This document shows positions 8,162-17,439 of a DNA stretch of 64,000 bases, piece after piece (positions within the stretch are counted from its first letter, which is position 1; every line of letters begins with the position of its first letter). Where the stretch lies: contig NZ_JACHOV010000008.1 in assembly GCF_014200045.1 (NCBI RefSeq), positions 147,900 through 211,899 on the forward strand, read 5' to 3'. Below the pieces are notes generated by a model that saw only the letters and a list, made by a program, of their open reading frames with translations, had not been told where the DNA came from and did not search any database. The position numbers and the translations under genes are program-made. The stretch is from Rhizorhapis suberifaciens (GTDB lineage Bacteria > Pseudomonadota > Alphaproteobacteria > Sphingomonadales > Sphingomonadaceae).

Positions 8162-9766
8162 TCACGCCGCGTCGAGACTTTGCCAGCGTGTTTCCTTCAG
8201 TCCGAAGATGGTAACAAGCAGCGCCATCAGGACCACGGCGAAAGTATACCAAAGCCCGGCATAGGGATCGCCCGTCTTCGCAACGATATACTGGCTGACC
8301 AGCGGCAGGAATCCGCCAAAATAGCCAGTGCCGATATGATAGGGAATTGACATGGAGCTATAGCGGATCCTGGGAGGAAAAAGCTCCGAAAGCAGCGCCG
8401 CCATCGGTCCGTAAGTCGCTCCGGACAATGCGCTAAGGACCAGAATGGCTACAATGATAAGCGCAATGCTTTGGCCAGAGGGGCGGACCTTTTCCAGATT
8501 ATAGCCCGCATCGGCCAGCGCGGGCTCCAGCGCCTCAGCGGTATTTTCCGATACCAATGCGCTACCGATCCGGATCTGCGTCCGGTCCGCATTTGGCGTC
8601 TCGACCGTTTTATAGGCAACCCCGCGCTTTGAAAGCATATCCAATGCCTTGCCGCACTCGGTATCCTGTTCCTTGGCAAAAGGACTATAGCTGCAGTCGC
8701 TCCCCGTCACCACCACTGGCGCGCGGCGCGCGGCCTCGGCAAGGCCTGGATTGGCGGCGTTGCCCATCAGGTGGAACAGCGGGAATAGCAGCACCAGGGT
8801 TGCTGCATAGCCAAGGACTATCGGCTTTTTCCGCCCGATCCGATCCGACAGCCAGCCAAAGAAAACGAACCAGAAAAGTCCTGCCATAGCACCGACGCCA
8901 ACGACCGTCTCGGCTATCCAACTTTCCATCCGCTGCGGCCCAGTCAAAAAGAACAAGACCCCATACATGGCGGTATACCATATAACGGTGAGGCCGGCCG
9001 CCAGGCCAAAGAGCGCCACCAGGATCCGCCGCTTGTTTCCGGGATAGGTAAAACTTTCCTTCAGCGGATTGGCAGAGGTCTCCCCCGCCTCCTTCATCGC
9101 CTTGAAGACAGGGCTCTCGCTGAGTTTCAGGCGCATGTAGAGCGACACGGCGAGCAGCAGCAGCGAAAAGACGAAGGGAATGCGCCAGCCCCAGTCATTC
9201 CAGGCGCCGTCGCTGATCACCGACTTGGTGCCCAGCACTATGAGGATGGAAAGAATGAAGCCACCCGCGACGCTCGCCTGGATGAAGCTGGTGAAAAAGC
9301 CGCGCTTTTCATCAGGCGCATGTTCGCTGACATATATGGCGGCGCCGCCATATTCACCGCCCAGCGCCAAGCCCTGGACGATCCGGAGCAGGATGATGAT
9401 GACAGGCGCCGCCATGCCAATAGCGGCTTCGGAGGGAACGAAACCTATTGCCGCAGTGCCAAGGCCCATCAAAGTGATGGTGACAAGGAAGGTATATTTG
9501 CGGCCGAGCTTATCACCCAAATAGCCGAACAATACGGCTCCCAGCGGACGAAAGCCGAAACCGATCGCGAACCCGGCGAGGGAAAGCAGAAGCTCCAGCG
9601 TCACATTGCCTGTGGGGAAGAAAACACGACCGATGATGGGAGCCAGAGTTCCGTAGATAAAGAAGTCATACCATTCGAAAACGGTGCCAAGCGAGGATGC
9701 GCCGATAACGAGTTTAATGTCCTTTTGGCTGGGCTCCTGTCCCGCCACCGCCGCGCTACTGGCCAT
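8162..9766 (-). CDS. MFS transporter, metabolite:H+ symporter (MHS) type
   Basis: About 534 residues with 12 predicted membrane helices. The MHS hallmark ASSLGTVFEWYDFFIYG is near the N-terminus and the MFS signature GYLGDKLGRKYTF lies between helices 2 and 3; GWLSDRIGRKKP repeats it in the second half. A hydrophilic insertion of about 100 residues (from NPGLAEAARRAP to VRPSGQS) with two cysteines separates two late helices and is probably periplasmic. MHS proteins import small carboxylates, osmolytes or related compounds; the substrate is not predictable. ATG 9766 is favoured by GGGGGA four bases upstream; ATG 9778 is an alternative. Confidence 0.9.
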   Translation of the reverse strand: MASSAAVAGQEPSQKDIKLVIGASSLGTVFEWYDFFIYGTLAPIIGRVFFPTGNVTLELLLSLAGFAIGFGFRPLGAVLFGYLGDKLGRKYTFLVTITLMGLGTAAIGFVPSEAAIGMAAPVIIILLRIVQGLALGGEYGGAAIYVSEHAPDEKRGFFTSFIQASVAGGFILSILIVLGTKSVISDGAWNDWGWRIPFVFSLLLLAVSLYMRLKLSESPVFKAMKEAGETSANPLKESFTYPGNKRRILVALFGLAAGLTVIWYTAMYGVLFFLTGPQRMESWIAETVVGVGAMAGLFWFVFFGWLSDRIGRKKPIVLGYAATLVLLFPLFHLMGNAANPGLAEAARRAPVVVTGSDCSYSPFAKEQDTECGKALDMLSKRGVAYKTVETPNADRTQIRIGSALVSENTAEALEPALADAGYNLEKVRPSGQSIALIIVAILVLSALSGATYGPMAALLSELFPPRIRYSSMSIPYHIGTGYFGGFLPLVSQYIVAKTGDPYAGLWYTFAVVLMALLVTIFGLKETRWQSLDAA

Positions 9767-9873
9767 TCTATCCCCCATAATCTTTATTCCGGAGCCTATT
9801 AGCCATGACTCGCAAGGGCGGGCAAGCGGCATAACACTCAAGGAGCCCTTACGTTTTTCGTAACGCCGTGACT

Positions 9874-9901
9874 TTGCTCTGTCATGCGCGGCCCCTATAT
9901 G
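9874..9901 (+). promoter_or_regulatory. candidate promoter of the polyamine cluster
   Basis: TTGCTC (9874-9879) and TATATG (9896-9901) are separated by 16 bp, which would give a short leader of roughly 30 nt before the TTG start at 9942. It was found by eye from spacing and similarity to sigma-70 boxes only. Confidence 0.35.
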
Positions 9902-9941
9902 GGCTCATTCGAACTAGCTTTTTCCACCATGGGAGCATGAA

Positions 9942-11147
9942 TTGAGCAAGGTACTTGTCATTGGCGCGGGCGGTGTAGGTTCCGTGGCTGTCCACAAAAT
10001 GGCCATGAACCCCGACATCTTCAGCGACATCACGCTCGCCAGTCGGCGGATCGCAAAATGCGACGCCATCGCAGAATCCGTGAGGGCGCGCACGGGCATC
10101 ATCGTGAAGACGGCCGAGGTCGATGCCGACGATGTTGAGGCCACGGCGGCGCTGATCGAAAAGGTGAAGCCTGCGTTGGTGGTGAACCTTGCCCTTCCCT
10201 ATCAGGACCTTTCCATCATGGAAGCGTGCCTGAAAACCGGGGTCAATTATCTCGACACCGCCAATTACGAACCGCGTGATGAGGCCAAGTTCGAATATAA
10301 ATGGCAGTGGGCGCTACACGACCGGTTCAAAGAGGCAGGGCTGATGGCGTTGCTCGGATCCGGCTTTGATCCAGGCGTAACGAGCGTTTTTGCCACCTAT
10401 CTCAAGAAGCACCATTTGGACCGGATCGACACGCTCGACATTCTTGATTGCAATGGCGGGGATCATGGCCAGCATTTCGCGACAAACTTCAATCCGGAGA
10501 TCAATATCCGGGAGGTGACGGCGGTCGCTCGCCACTGGGAAAATGGGCAGTGGGTGGAGACCCCGCCGCTGTCCCATAAGCAGAGCTTCGACTTCGACCA
10601 GGTGGGGCCGAAGAACATGTACCTCATGTATCATGAGGAGATCGAATCCCTCAAAACGCACCTGCCGGAGATCAAGCGTATCCGTTTCTGGATGACCTTC
10701 GGCGATGCTTATCTCAAGCATCTCGAAGTGCTTCAGAATGTGGGCATGACGCGGATCGATCCCGTGATCTACGAAGGACGCGAGATCATTCCGCTGCAGT
10801 TCCTGAAAGCCGTGCTGCCGGAGCCCGCCAGCCTTGGCCCCACCACACATGGCAAGACCAATATCGGCGACATTGCCACAGGCGAAAAGGACGGCGCGCA
10901 GAAGACCTTCTATATCTACAATATTTGCGACCATGAGGACGCATTTGAAGAAACCGGCAACCAGGCGGTAAGCTACACGACCGGCGTGCCCGCGATGATC
11001 GGCGCGGCAATGATGCTGACCGGCTCGTGGAAGGGCGAAGGGGTCTTCAACATTGAACAATTCGATCCCGACCCCTTCATGGACATGCTGAACAAGCACG
11101 GTCTGCCCTGGCAGGTAAAGGAATTAGCGGGCCCGCTCGAATTTTGA
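9942..11147 (+). CDS. carboxynorspermidine/carboxyspermidine dehydrogenase (saccharopine dehydrogenase family)
   Basis: A 401-residue NADPH-dependent enzyme that condenses aspartate semialdehyde with a diamine to give carboxy(nor)spermidine, the first step of the SAM-decarboxylase-independent route to spermidine. The Rossmann motif GAGGVG is at residues 8-13, and LALPYQDLSIMEACL, DTANYEPRDEAKFEYKWQW and GFDPGVTSVFA are typical of this branch. The start is a TTG at 9942: GGGAG at 9931-9935 lies six bases upstream and there is no in-frame ATG. A three-codon ORF (ATG GGA GCA TGA, 9929-9940) overlaps this ribosome binding site. The decarboxylase follows 111 bp later, across a repeat. Confidence 0.92.
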   Translation: MSKVLVIGAGGVGSVAVHKMAMNPDIFSDITLASRRIAKCDAIAESVRARTGIIVKTAEVDADDVEATAALIEKVKPALVVNLALPYQDLSIMEACLKTGVNYLDTANYEPRDEAKFEYKWQWALHDRFKEAGLMALLGSGFDPGVTSVFATYLKKHHLDRIDTLDILDCNGGDHGQHFATNFNPEINIREVTAVARHWENGQWVETPPLSHKQSFDFDQVGPKNMYLMYHEEIESLKTHLPEIKRIRFWMTFGDAYLKHLEVLQNVGMTRIDPVIYEGREIIPLQFLKAVLPEPASLGPTTHGKTNIGDIATGEKDGAQKTFYIYNICDHEDAFEETGNQAVSYTTGVPAMIGAAMMLTGSWKGEGVFNIEQFDPDPFMDMLNKHGLPWQVKELAGPLEF

Positions 11148-11154
11148 TTTTTCT

Positions 11155-11248
11155 ATCGTCGTCCCCGGGGAAGCGGGAACCCATCTGCTGACCCATCCAC
11201 TTGGCTCGGCAACCGGAGATGGATACCCGCCTTCCCGGGGGATGATGC
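11155..11248. repeat. paired palindromic (REP/BIME-like) intergenic element
   Basis: Between the two polyamine genes, CGTCGTCCCCGGGGAAGCGG (from 11157) and the inverted copy ending TTCCCGGGGGATGATGC (to about 11248) form two oppositely oriented units around a spacer of about 30 nt. The arms share roughly 80% identity when one is reverse-complemented. The core GAAGC-GGGA-CCCA resembles the arms of the GIY-YIG unit at 27113-27472. Confidence 0.75.
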
Positions 11249-11258
11249 CTATTTTGGA

Positions 11259-12440
11259 ATGAATGCCATGGAAACCAGAGCCGGCGATCCCGGAGCCTTT
11301 GCGCATTTCGACCTCGGTCGCGTTCCCTCCCCCAGCTTTGTGGTGGACGAGGCCGCGATAAGGCGAAACCTTGCCATCCTGAAAGAAGTGCGGGACCAAT
11401 CAGGCATCAGGATGCTGGCCGCGCTCAAAGCCTTTTCCATGTGGTCGCTGGGCAGCGTGGTCGCCGAATATCTGGATGGAGTCTGCGCGTCGGGAATCTA
11501 TGAAGCACGCCTCGGCCGGGATCATTATGGTGGCGAACTTGCAACCTATTGCGCCGGATACAAGGCAGATGACCTACGCCAGATATTGGCGCTTTCCGAC
11601 CATATCATCTTCAACAGCCCAGCGCAGATCGCGCGCTTCCGTCCGCTGATCGAAGATGCGCGCCGCCAAGGCAGGCAATTCGATGTCGGACTTCGCATCA
11701 ATCCCGAACATGCGGAGGGCGAAGTCGAAAAATATGACCCCTGCCAGCGGCATAGCCGCCTGGGTCATCCGCTCAGCCAACTCAAGGCCGCTGACCTGGA
11801 GGGCGTTTCCGGATTACACTTTCATACGCTCTGCGAGCAGGATTTCCTACCGCTGGAGCGCACTTGGGCGGCAATTGAACCGTTGGTCCGTCCGCACCTG
11901 CCACAGCTCAAATGGCTGAATTTCGGCGGCGGACATCACATCACACGCGCCGACTATCAGCGTGATAGCCTTATTGCCTTTCTTAAAGGGGTTCGCGAAA
12001 CGACCGGCCTCGAACTCTATCTTGAACCGGGCGAAGCGGTCGCGCTGGATGCCGGCATATTGGTCGGCGAAATTCTGGATGTCATCGACAACGGCATGCC
12101 GGTCGCTATCACCGACATCAGCGCCACTTGTCACATGCCTGACGTCATTGAGGCGCCATATCGCCCGGCGATGCTGGCTGAACCGAACGATGGGCCGTTG
12201 ATTCGGCTTGGTGGCCCCTCCTGCCTCGCCGGAGACGTGATCGGCGATTATCATCTGCCCCAAGCCGTGCATGTGGGACAGCGAATCGCCTTCCTGGATC
12301 AGGCGCACTATTCGATGGTGAAGACCAACACCTTCAACGGCGTGCCCCTGCCCTCAATCTATCTGTGGAACAGCGAAGCCGACTCGCTCCGCGAGGTGCG
12401 GACGTTCGATTATGACGACTTCCGAAATCGGCTATCATAG
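11259..12440 (+). CDS. nspC: carboxynorspermidine/carboxyspermidine decarboxylase
   Basis: A 393-residue PLP enzyme of the alanine-racemase-like fold (fold type III) that decarboxylates carboxynorspermidine or carboxyspermidine. The PLP lysine is Lys57 in AALKAFSMW. HFHTLCEQDF, NFGGGHHITR and LEPGEA are typical of NspC, and the C-terminal DISATCHMPDVIEAPYRP carries the catalytic Cys. It sits directly downstream of the dehydrogenase that makes its substrate. A second in-frame ATG at 11268 is a possible start; neither has a strong ribosome binding site. Confidence 0.94.
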   Translation: MNAMETRAGDPGAFAHFDLGRVPSPSFVVDEAAIRRNLAILKEVRDQSGIRMLAALKAFSMWSLGSVVAEYLDGVCASGIYEARLGRDHYGGELATYCAGYKADDLRQILALSDHIIFNSPAQIARFRPLIEDARRQGRQFDVGLRINPEHAEGEVEKYDPCQRHSRLGHPLSQLKAADLEGVSGLHFHTLCEQDFLPLERTWAAIEPLVRPHLPQLKWLNFGGGHHITRADYQRDSLIAFLKGVRETTGLELYLEPGEAVALDAGILVGEILDVIDNGMPVAITDISATCHMPDVIEAPYRPAMLAEPNDGPLIRLGGPSCLAGDVIGDYHLPQAVHVGQRIAFLDQAHYSMVKTNTFNGVPLPSIYLWNSEADSLREVRTFDYDDFRNRLS

Positions 12441-12532
12441 CAAGGAAGTGCACTTTCCGACCCGCCGGACACGCAAAGCGGCACGCCCGGTTATCACCGG
12501 AAACCCGCGCAAAGATTCTTTCCCCCAAAGTC

Positions 12533-12561
12533 TTTACATGGGGACCCCCAGTTTATATATC
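12533..12561 (+). promoter_or_regulatory. candidate promoter of ornithine decarboxylase
   Basis: TTTACA (12533-12538) and TATATC (12556-12561) are 17 bp apart, in the 198-bp gap between nspC and the ornithine decarboxylase gene. Transcription would start near 12568, just before the structured leader. It is by-eye similarity only. Confidence 0.4.
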
Positions 12562-12579
12562 GCGCCCCTGCTGCCCCAT

Positions 12580-12633
12580 GGGACTTCCACCGCAAGGCAG
12601 CTTGTTAAGTCGCCGAAATACACTGGAGGTCCC
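12580..12633 (+). promoter_or_regulatory. structured 5' leader sequestering the ODC ribosome binding site (speF-leader-like)
   Basis: GGGACTTCCA (12580-12589) pairs with TGGAGGTCCC (12624-12633): ten pairs, one of them G-U. The downstream strand contains the complete GGAGG (12625-12629) of the ornithine decarboxylase. Inside the loop is a second hairpin, GGC (12596-12598) with GCC (12612-12614) and CTT (12601-12603) with AAG (12607-12609), closed by GTT. This layout fits the speF leader RNA known upstream of alphaproteobacterial ornithine decarboxylase genes; the family assignment is from memory and unverified. Confidence 0.65.
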
Positions 12634-12638
12634 TTGAG

Positions 12639-13835
12639 TTGTACAAGCATCATAGCGCGCTGGGGATAGCTACTGCCCTCAAACCGGTCGATCCGGTAAC
12701 GCTCATTCGTCCACAGGCTGCACGCCGGGCCGCACGATTCTTCGTTGAGAAGTTTCCGGGCAAGTCGCTCTATGCAGTCAAGGCCAATCCCTCGCCAGAG
12801 CTTCTGACGACGCTTTGGGAAGGCGGGATCACGCATTATGACGTGGCCTCGATCGCGGAGGTACGGCTGGTTGCTCGCGTCCTGCCAGAGGCCGTCCTGT
12901 GCTTCATGCATCCCGTGAAGCCTGAAGAGGCGATCGCCGAGGCATATCATCAGCATGGCGTGCGTGTGTTCTCGCTGGATACGATGGACGAGCTCGCAAA
13001 GATCATGCGCGCCACGGACAACGCGTCGGACCTGTACCTCTGCGTTCGCATGCGCGTTTCATCGGACTATTCGAAGTTGAGCCTGGCATCCAAATTCGGG
13101 ATCGAACCGAGCGAGGCCAAGGAATTGCTGATGGCTACGCGTCAGGCGGCGGATGCACTCGGCATCTGCTTCCACGTCGGCAGCCAGGCCATGACGCCGC
13201 ACGCTTATACCCAGGCGATGGAGCGGGTCCGGGCGGCCATCGTCGGCGCGTCGGTCACCGTCGACGTCATTGACGTGGGCGGCGGATTTCCGTCCGTATA
13301 TCCAGGAATGGAGCCTCCCGCGCTGGAGCTTTATTTCGACGCCATCGACCGCGCCTTCGAAAGCCTGCCGATCAGCTATTCCGCTGAACTATGGTGCGAA
13401 CCCGGCCGGGCGCTGAGCGCCGAATATAGCAGCCTGATCGTGCGCGTGGAGCGTCGCCGGGATGAAGAGCTTTACATCAATGACGGCGCGTATGGAGCGC
13501 TGTTCGATGCCGCTCATGTCGGCTGGCGGTTTCCAGTCAAGCTGCTGCGTGAGGAAGAGAGCGAAGCGGACATGGAAGCATTCAGCTTCTATGGGCCGAC
13601 CTGCGACGACATGGACCATATGGCAGGACCCTTTCTGCTGCCTGCGGACATCAAGGCCGGCGACTATATCGAGATCGGCATGCTCGGCGCCTATGGCTGC
13701 GCCATGCGTACGGCATTCAACGGCTTTGGTTCGGGCGAGCTTCATGAAGTCACCGACGAGCCGATGGAAAGCCTCTACCGCGAGGATGCCATGCCGGCGA
13801 AGCGGCCCGCAACAGTGGTATCCATCAAGGGTTGA
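12639..13835 (+). CDS. ornithine decarboxylase (type III PLP, possibly lysine/ornithine)
   Basis: A 398-residue eukaryotic-like ornithine decarboxylase of the alanine-racemase fold, making putrescine for the two preceding enzymes. The PLP lysine is Lys48 in YAVKANPSPELL. CFHVGSQ, DVGGGFPSVYPG, CEPGRALSAE and the catalytic Cys near 321 in GPTCDDMD follow in the usual order. Start is TTG at 12639, eight bases after GGAGGT (12625-12630); this ribosome binding site is buried in a leader hairpin, so translation is probably regulated by RNA folding. Some family members also accept lysine; sequence alone does not exclude that. Confidence 0.93.
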   Translation: MYKHHSALGIATALKPVDPVTLIRPQAARRAARFFVEKFPGKSLYAVKANPSPELLTTLWEGGITHYDVASIAEVRLVARVLPEAVLCFMHPVKPEEAIAEAYHQHGVRVFSLDTMDELAKIMRATDNASDLYLCVRMRVSSDYSKLSLASKFGIEPSEAKELLMATRQAADALGICFHVGSQAMTPHAYTQAMERVRAAIVGASVTVDVIDVGGGFPSVYPGMEPPALELYFDAIDRAFESLPISYSAELWCEPGRALSAEYSSLIVRVERRRDEELYINDGAYGALFDAAHVGWRFPVKLLREEESEADMEAFSFYGPTCDDMDHMAGPFLLPADIKAGDYIEIGMLGAYGCAMRTAFNGFGSGELHEVTDEPMESLYREDAMPAKRPATVVSIKG

Positions 13836-13849
13836 GCCGATCGATTGGT

Positions 13850-13877
13850 TTGGGCTCCTGTGCAGGCAGGAGCCCAA
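13850..13877. terminator. palindrome between convergent ODC and valS genes
   Basis: TTGGGCTCCTG (13850-13860) and CAGGAGCCCAA (13867-13877) form a perfect 11-bp stem with a 6-nt loop, between two convergent genes. No long T-run follows on either strand. It probably limits read-through from both sides. The core GGGCTCCTG/CAGGAGCCC is the same as in the repeats bounding the GIY-YIG unit at 27113-27472. Confidence 0.65.
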
Positions 13878-13894
13878 CTTCCTTAAATCAGCGC

Positions 13895-16630
13895 CTACCC
13901 TAACCGTTGCAGCGCCGCCTGCAGGCGCTCCGCTTCAGCGGACTTGTCGGCAAAATCCTCACGGGCCTTCGCAACAGCCTCCGGCTTGGCGCGTTCGACA
14001 AAGGCGGGATTTTCGAGACGCTTGGCAAGCGCATCGCGTTCCTTTACCGCGGCTTCCAACCCCTTGACGAGCCGAGTCCTTTCCGCGCCAAGATCGATGA
14101 CGCCTTCGAGCGGCAGAACATAAGTCGCCTCATCGACAACTACTTGCGCCGCTCCGCCTTCGGCAGCCGGATCGAAGGACAGTTTCTCCACACGCGCCAA
14201 CCGCGCCAGAACGCTGGCCTGTCGTTCAAGACGTTCGACTGTTACCGCCGATGCGTCACGGACATGAACCGCCATCCTGGCTCCTGGAGGTACATTCAGT
14301 TCGGCTCGCGCCGTGCGGATGCCGGAGACGAGCCGGATCAGCCAATCGATTTCTTCACTGGCCGACCGGTCCAGCGCATGAGCGTCAGGCTGCGGCCAAT
14401 GGGCGATGATGATCTCGTTGTCGCGTTCCCCAAGAGCATGCCACAATTCTTCGGTGACGAAGGGCATGAACGGATGCAGCATAACCAGGATCTGGTCCAG
14501 CACCCAGCCGGCGACGGCCTTCGTCTCATCATCCATCTGGCCTTTGATCAGTTCCAGATACCAGTCGCAGAAGCGATCCCAGACGAAATGATAGATTGCG
14601 TTCGCGGCCGCATCGAAGCGCAACTCCGCCATGGCGAGATCAAGCGCCTGAACCGTCGCCACCGTCTCTGCAATGATCCAGCGGTTGACGGGCAGAGCCG
14701 CATCGGGCGCACGCAGCGTGCCGCTCGCACCGATGCCGTTGGCTTGGCAGAAACGCGCCGCATTCCATAGCTTCGTCGCAAAGTTGCGATAACCCTGGAC
14801 ACGGTTTTCGTCCATCTTCACATCGCGGCCCTGGCTTTCCATCGCCGCCATGAAGAAGCGGAGGGCATCGGCGCCATATTGGTCGATCAGGCCCAGCGGG
14901 TCGACGACATTGCCCTTGGACTTGGACATTTTCTGGCCATCGGCCGCGCGGACAAGGCCATGGAGATAGAGCCGGCGGAACGGCACTTCCTTCATAAATT
15001 CGATGCCTTGCATAATCATCCGCGCATCCCAGAAGAAGAGGATGTCGAAACCGGAAATCAGAAGGTCATTGGGGTAATGGCGCTGCAACAGCCCCCCCTC
15101 CCCTTCAGGGGAGGAGCCGGGGGTGGGGGCTGTCATTTGTGCGGTGCCGTCGTGGGACACAGGCCCCACCCCAACCCCTCCCCTGAAGGGAAGGGGCTTT
15201 TGAGTCGCATCGGGCCAGCCAAGGGTGCCAAAGGGCCAGAGGGCAGAGGAGAACCAGGTGTCGAGGACGTCCGGATCGCGGCTAAGGGACTTGTTGCCGG
15301 CCTGCGCCTGGGCCTCCCCCTGATGCTCAGCGACATAGACATCCCCGTCAGCATCGTACCATGCCGGGATCTGGTGCCCCCACCAAAGCTGGCGGGACAC
15401 GCACCAGGGCTGGATATTCTCCATCCAGTTGAAATAGGTCTTTTCCCACGTCTTGGGGATGATCTCGATCTTGCCGGTCTTCACCGCCTCTATCGCCGGT
15501 TTGGCTAGCGTTTCTGCATCCACATACCATTGATCGGTCAGCCATGGTTCGATCACAACGCCGGAACGGTCGCCGAATGGCGTCTGGATCACGCGATCTT
15601 CGATCTGTTCAAGCAACCCCGCCTGTTCGATCATGGCGACGACCATCGTCCGCGCTTCGAACCGGCCGAGGCTTAGTAGCTCGCCTGGAATAAGGCCGTC
15701 CGACGTCTGAATCACCTTCGCATCGGCATCCAGCATGTTGAGCATGTCGGCGGCCTTGATCCCTGCCCGCTTGCCGACCTCAAAGTCATTGAAATCATGT
15801 CCCGGCGTGATCTTGACCGCGCCGGAACCCAGTTCCGGGTCAGCATGTTCGTCACCGACAATCGGAACAAGGCGGCCGGTAATGGGCAGACGCACCCTCT
15901 TTCCGATGAGTGCCTTATACCGCTCATCCTCCGGGTTCACCGCGACAGCCATGTCGGCGAGCATCGTCTCGGGCCTGGTGGTGGCGACAGAGATGTGTCC
16001 GGACCCGTCCTCCAGCGGATATTTGAAGTGCCAGAACTTGCCCTGCACTTCCTTGGTCTCGACCTCCAGATCGGAAATCGCGGTTTTGAAACGCGGGTCC
16101 CAATTGACGAGACGCTTGTCGCGGTACAGCAGGCCACGGTTATACAGATCAACGAAGACCTTGGTCACGGCCTTCGAAAAGCCCTCATCCATGGTAAAGC
16201 GCTCATTGGCCCAATCCATGGACGCGCCAAGGCGGCGAAGCTGGCCGGTGATCTGGCCGCCGCTCTCCTCCTTCCATTCCCAGACCTTTGCGACGAATTC
16301 TTCGCGCGTGAAATCGGTGCGCTTTTGCTGCTGCTGCGCCATTTGCCGTTCGACGACCATCTGCGTCGCAATGCCCGCATGGTCGGTGCCCACCACCCAA
16401 AGCGCATCCTTGCCGCGCAGCCGCTCATAACGGATCACAATGTCCTGCAAAGTATTGTCCAGCGCATGGCCGACATGAAGCGACCCCGTCACATTGGGCG
16501 GCGGATTCACGATGGTGAAGGGTTGGGCGTGGGGCCTTTCGGGCCGGAAGAGTCCGTTGCTCTCCCAATGGGCATACCAACGCGCCTCCATGGCGGCGGG
16601 ATCGAAGGTCTTTGGCAGTTCGTTAGTCAT
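13895..16630 (-). CDS. valS: valyl-tRNA synthetase with in-frame palindromic insertion
   Basis: A class I aminoacyl-tRNA synthetase of 911 residues charging tRNA-Val. The HIGH-type motif is HVGH (residues 52-55) and KMSKS is at about 566-570. The [10 protein letters not shown] segment, the editing domain and the C-terminal coiled coil ([19 protein letters not shown]) are all present. Between LGWPDAT and [13 protein letters not shown] there is an extra stretch of about 37 residues (~477-514, [16 protein letters not shown] to SSPEGEGG) that has no counterpart in the family and is the translation of the palindromic repeat at 15090-15200. The frame is kept, so the gene is probably functional. An alpha/beta hydrolase gene is divergent. 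Confidence 0.96.
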   Translation of the reverse strand: MTNELPKTFDPAAMEARWYAHWESNGLFRPERPHAQPFTIVNPPPNVTGSLHVGHALDNTLQDIVIRYERLRGKDALWVVGTDHAGIATQMVVERQMAQQQQKRTDFTREEFVAKVWEWKEESGGQITGQLRRLGASMDWANERFTMDEGFSKAVTKVFVDLYNRGLLYRDKRLVNWDPRFKTAISDLEVETKEVQGKFWHFKYPLEDGSGHISVATTRPETMLADMAVAVNPEDERYKALIGKRVRLPITGRLVPIVGDEHADPELGSGAVKITPGHDFNDFEVGKRAGIKAADMLNMLDADAKVIQTSDGLIPGELLSLGRFEARTMVVAMIEQAGLLEQIEDRVIQTPFGDRSGVVIEPWLTDQWYVDAETLAKPAIEAVKTGKIEIIPKTWEKTYFNWMENIQPWCVSRQLWWGHQIPAWYDADGDVYVAEHQGEAQAQAGNKSLSRDPDVLDTWFSSALWPFGTLGWPDATQKPLPFRGGVGVGPVSHDGTAQMTAPTPGSSPEGEGGLLQRHYPNDLLISGFDILFFWDARMIMQGIEFMKEVPFRRLYLHGLVRAADGQKMSKSKGNVVDPLGLIDQYGADALRFFMAAMESQGRDVKMDENRVQGYRNFATKLWNAARFCQANGIGASGTLRAPDAALPVNRWIIAETVATVQALDLAMAELRFDAAANAIYHFVWDRFCDWYLELIKGQMDDETKAVAGWVLDQILVMLHPFMPFVTEELWHALGERDNEIIIAHWPQPDAHALDRSASEEIDWLIRLVSGIRTARAELNVPPGARMAVHVRDASAVTVERLERQASVLARLARVEKLSFDPAAEGGAAQVVVDEATYVLPLEGVIDLGAERTRLVKGLEAAVKERDALAKRLENPAFVERAKPEAVAKAREDFADKSAEAERLQAALQRLG
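15090..15200. repeat. paired palindromic repeat inserted within valS
   Basis: The left arm (15090-15130) includes CTCCCCTTCAGGGGAGGAG and GGGGGTGGGGG. The right arm (15161-15200) includes CCCCACCCCAACCCCTCC and TGAAGGGAAGGGGC. The right arm reverse-complemented matches the left over most of its length. Each arm has its own inner palindrome (CCCCTTCAGGGG in the left). The total of about 111 bp is a multiple of three and reads through without stop on the valS strand. Confidence 0.85.
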
Positions 16631-16729
16631 GATCGCGCTTTAGCGGGTGCTGGGCGCAGGTCAAATAGGCAGGATAGCGCCGGGCGCGATTCTGCTATAG
16701 CGATGGGTAGATCAGGGAGAACCGAAAGC

Positions 16730-17419
16730 ATGCAAATTGTCCTTATACCAGGGCTGATGAACGACGGCTGGGTCTGGCGCCACCAGATCGGGGCGCTGAG
16801 CCGGATTGCGCCCCTCATGATCGCGCGGACGGATGGCTGCGGCACGCTGCAGCAAATGGCCGAACGGATCGTGAGCGGCACCGTCGGCCCATTGGCTGTG
16901 GTCGGTCATTCCATGGGCGGACGCGTGGCATTGGAGGTCGCGGCACTGGCGCCGGAGCGGATCGCGAAGCTCGTGCTTCTGGACAGCGGCGCTCACGGCC
17001 CGAGCGAACATGAGAGGGAAGGACGGATGAAGCTGGTCGAGACCGCCCGGCAGGAGGGCATGGCGGCGGTAGCGCGGGACTGGCTGCCGCCGATGATTGG
17101 GGCGGCGAACCGGCGCAACCAAGGGTTGGTGCATGGCATTACAGAAATGCTGGAGCGCTGCACCCCTGAGACCTTTGCGCTTCAGCAGCAAGCGCTCTTG
17201 ACCCGCCCTGACAGAACGAATCTTTTTGCCTCTCTCACCTGCCCTGTCCTGGCCGTAACCGGCAGCGAGGACGAATGGGCTCCGGTGACCCAGCATGAAG
17301 CCATAGCCCAGGCAGCGCCGCAGGGTCACCTGAAAGTCGTGGAAGGCGCAGGCCATATGTTGCCGGTGGAAGCGCCCGAAGCGGTCACTCGGATATTGGC
17401 GGAGTTCCTTGCCGATTGA
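16730..17419 (+). CDS. alpha/beta fold hydrolase
   Basis: A 229-residue alpha/beta hydrolase. The nucleophile elbow is GHSMGG with Ser61, the acid is probably Asp in TGSEDEWAPV, and the base is His209 in EGAGHMLP. No signal peptide is present. The start at ATG 16730 is chosen because AGGGAGA lies about ten bases upstream and the sequence begins with the typical first strand MQIVLIPGL; the open frame upstream is only an antisense read of valS. Substrate unknown. Confidence 0.88.
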   Translation: MQIVLIPGLMNDGWVWRHQIGALSRIAPLMIARTDGCGTLQQMAERIVSGTVGPLAVVGHSMGGRVALEVAALAPERIAKLVLLDSGAHGPSEHEREGRMKLVETARQEGMAAVARDWLPPMIGAANRRNQGLVHGITEMLERCTPETFALQQQALLTRPDRTNLFASLTCPVLAVTGSEDEWAPVTQHEAIAQAAPQGHLKVVEGAGHMLPVEAPEAVTRILAEFLAD

Positions 17420-17439
17420 TTTTTGTGAGACGGACGCTT

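Noticed and set aside
8685..8800. Hydrophilic insertion in the MFS transporter as repeat-derived
   Set aside because: The DNA shows no palindromic arms; a loop in this place is known in related MHS-type transporters.
15797..16729. Long plus-strand open frame fused to the hydrolase gene
   Set aside because: It is the antisense of valS; the real hydrolase start has a ribosome binding site at 16714-16720.
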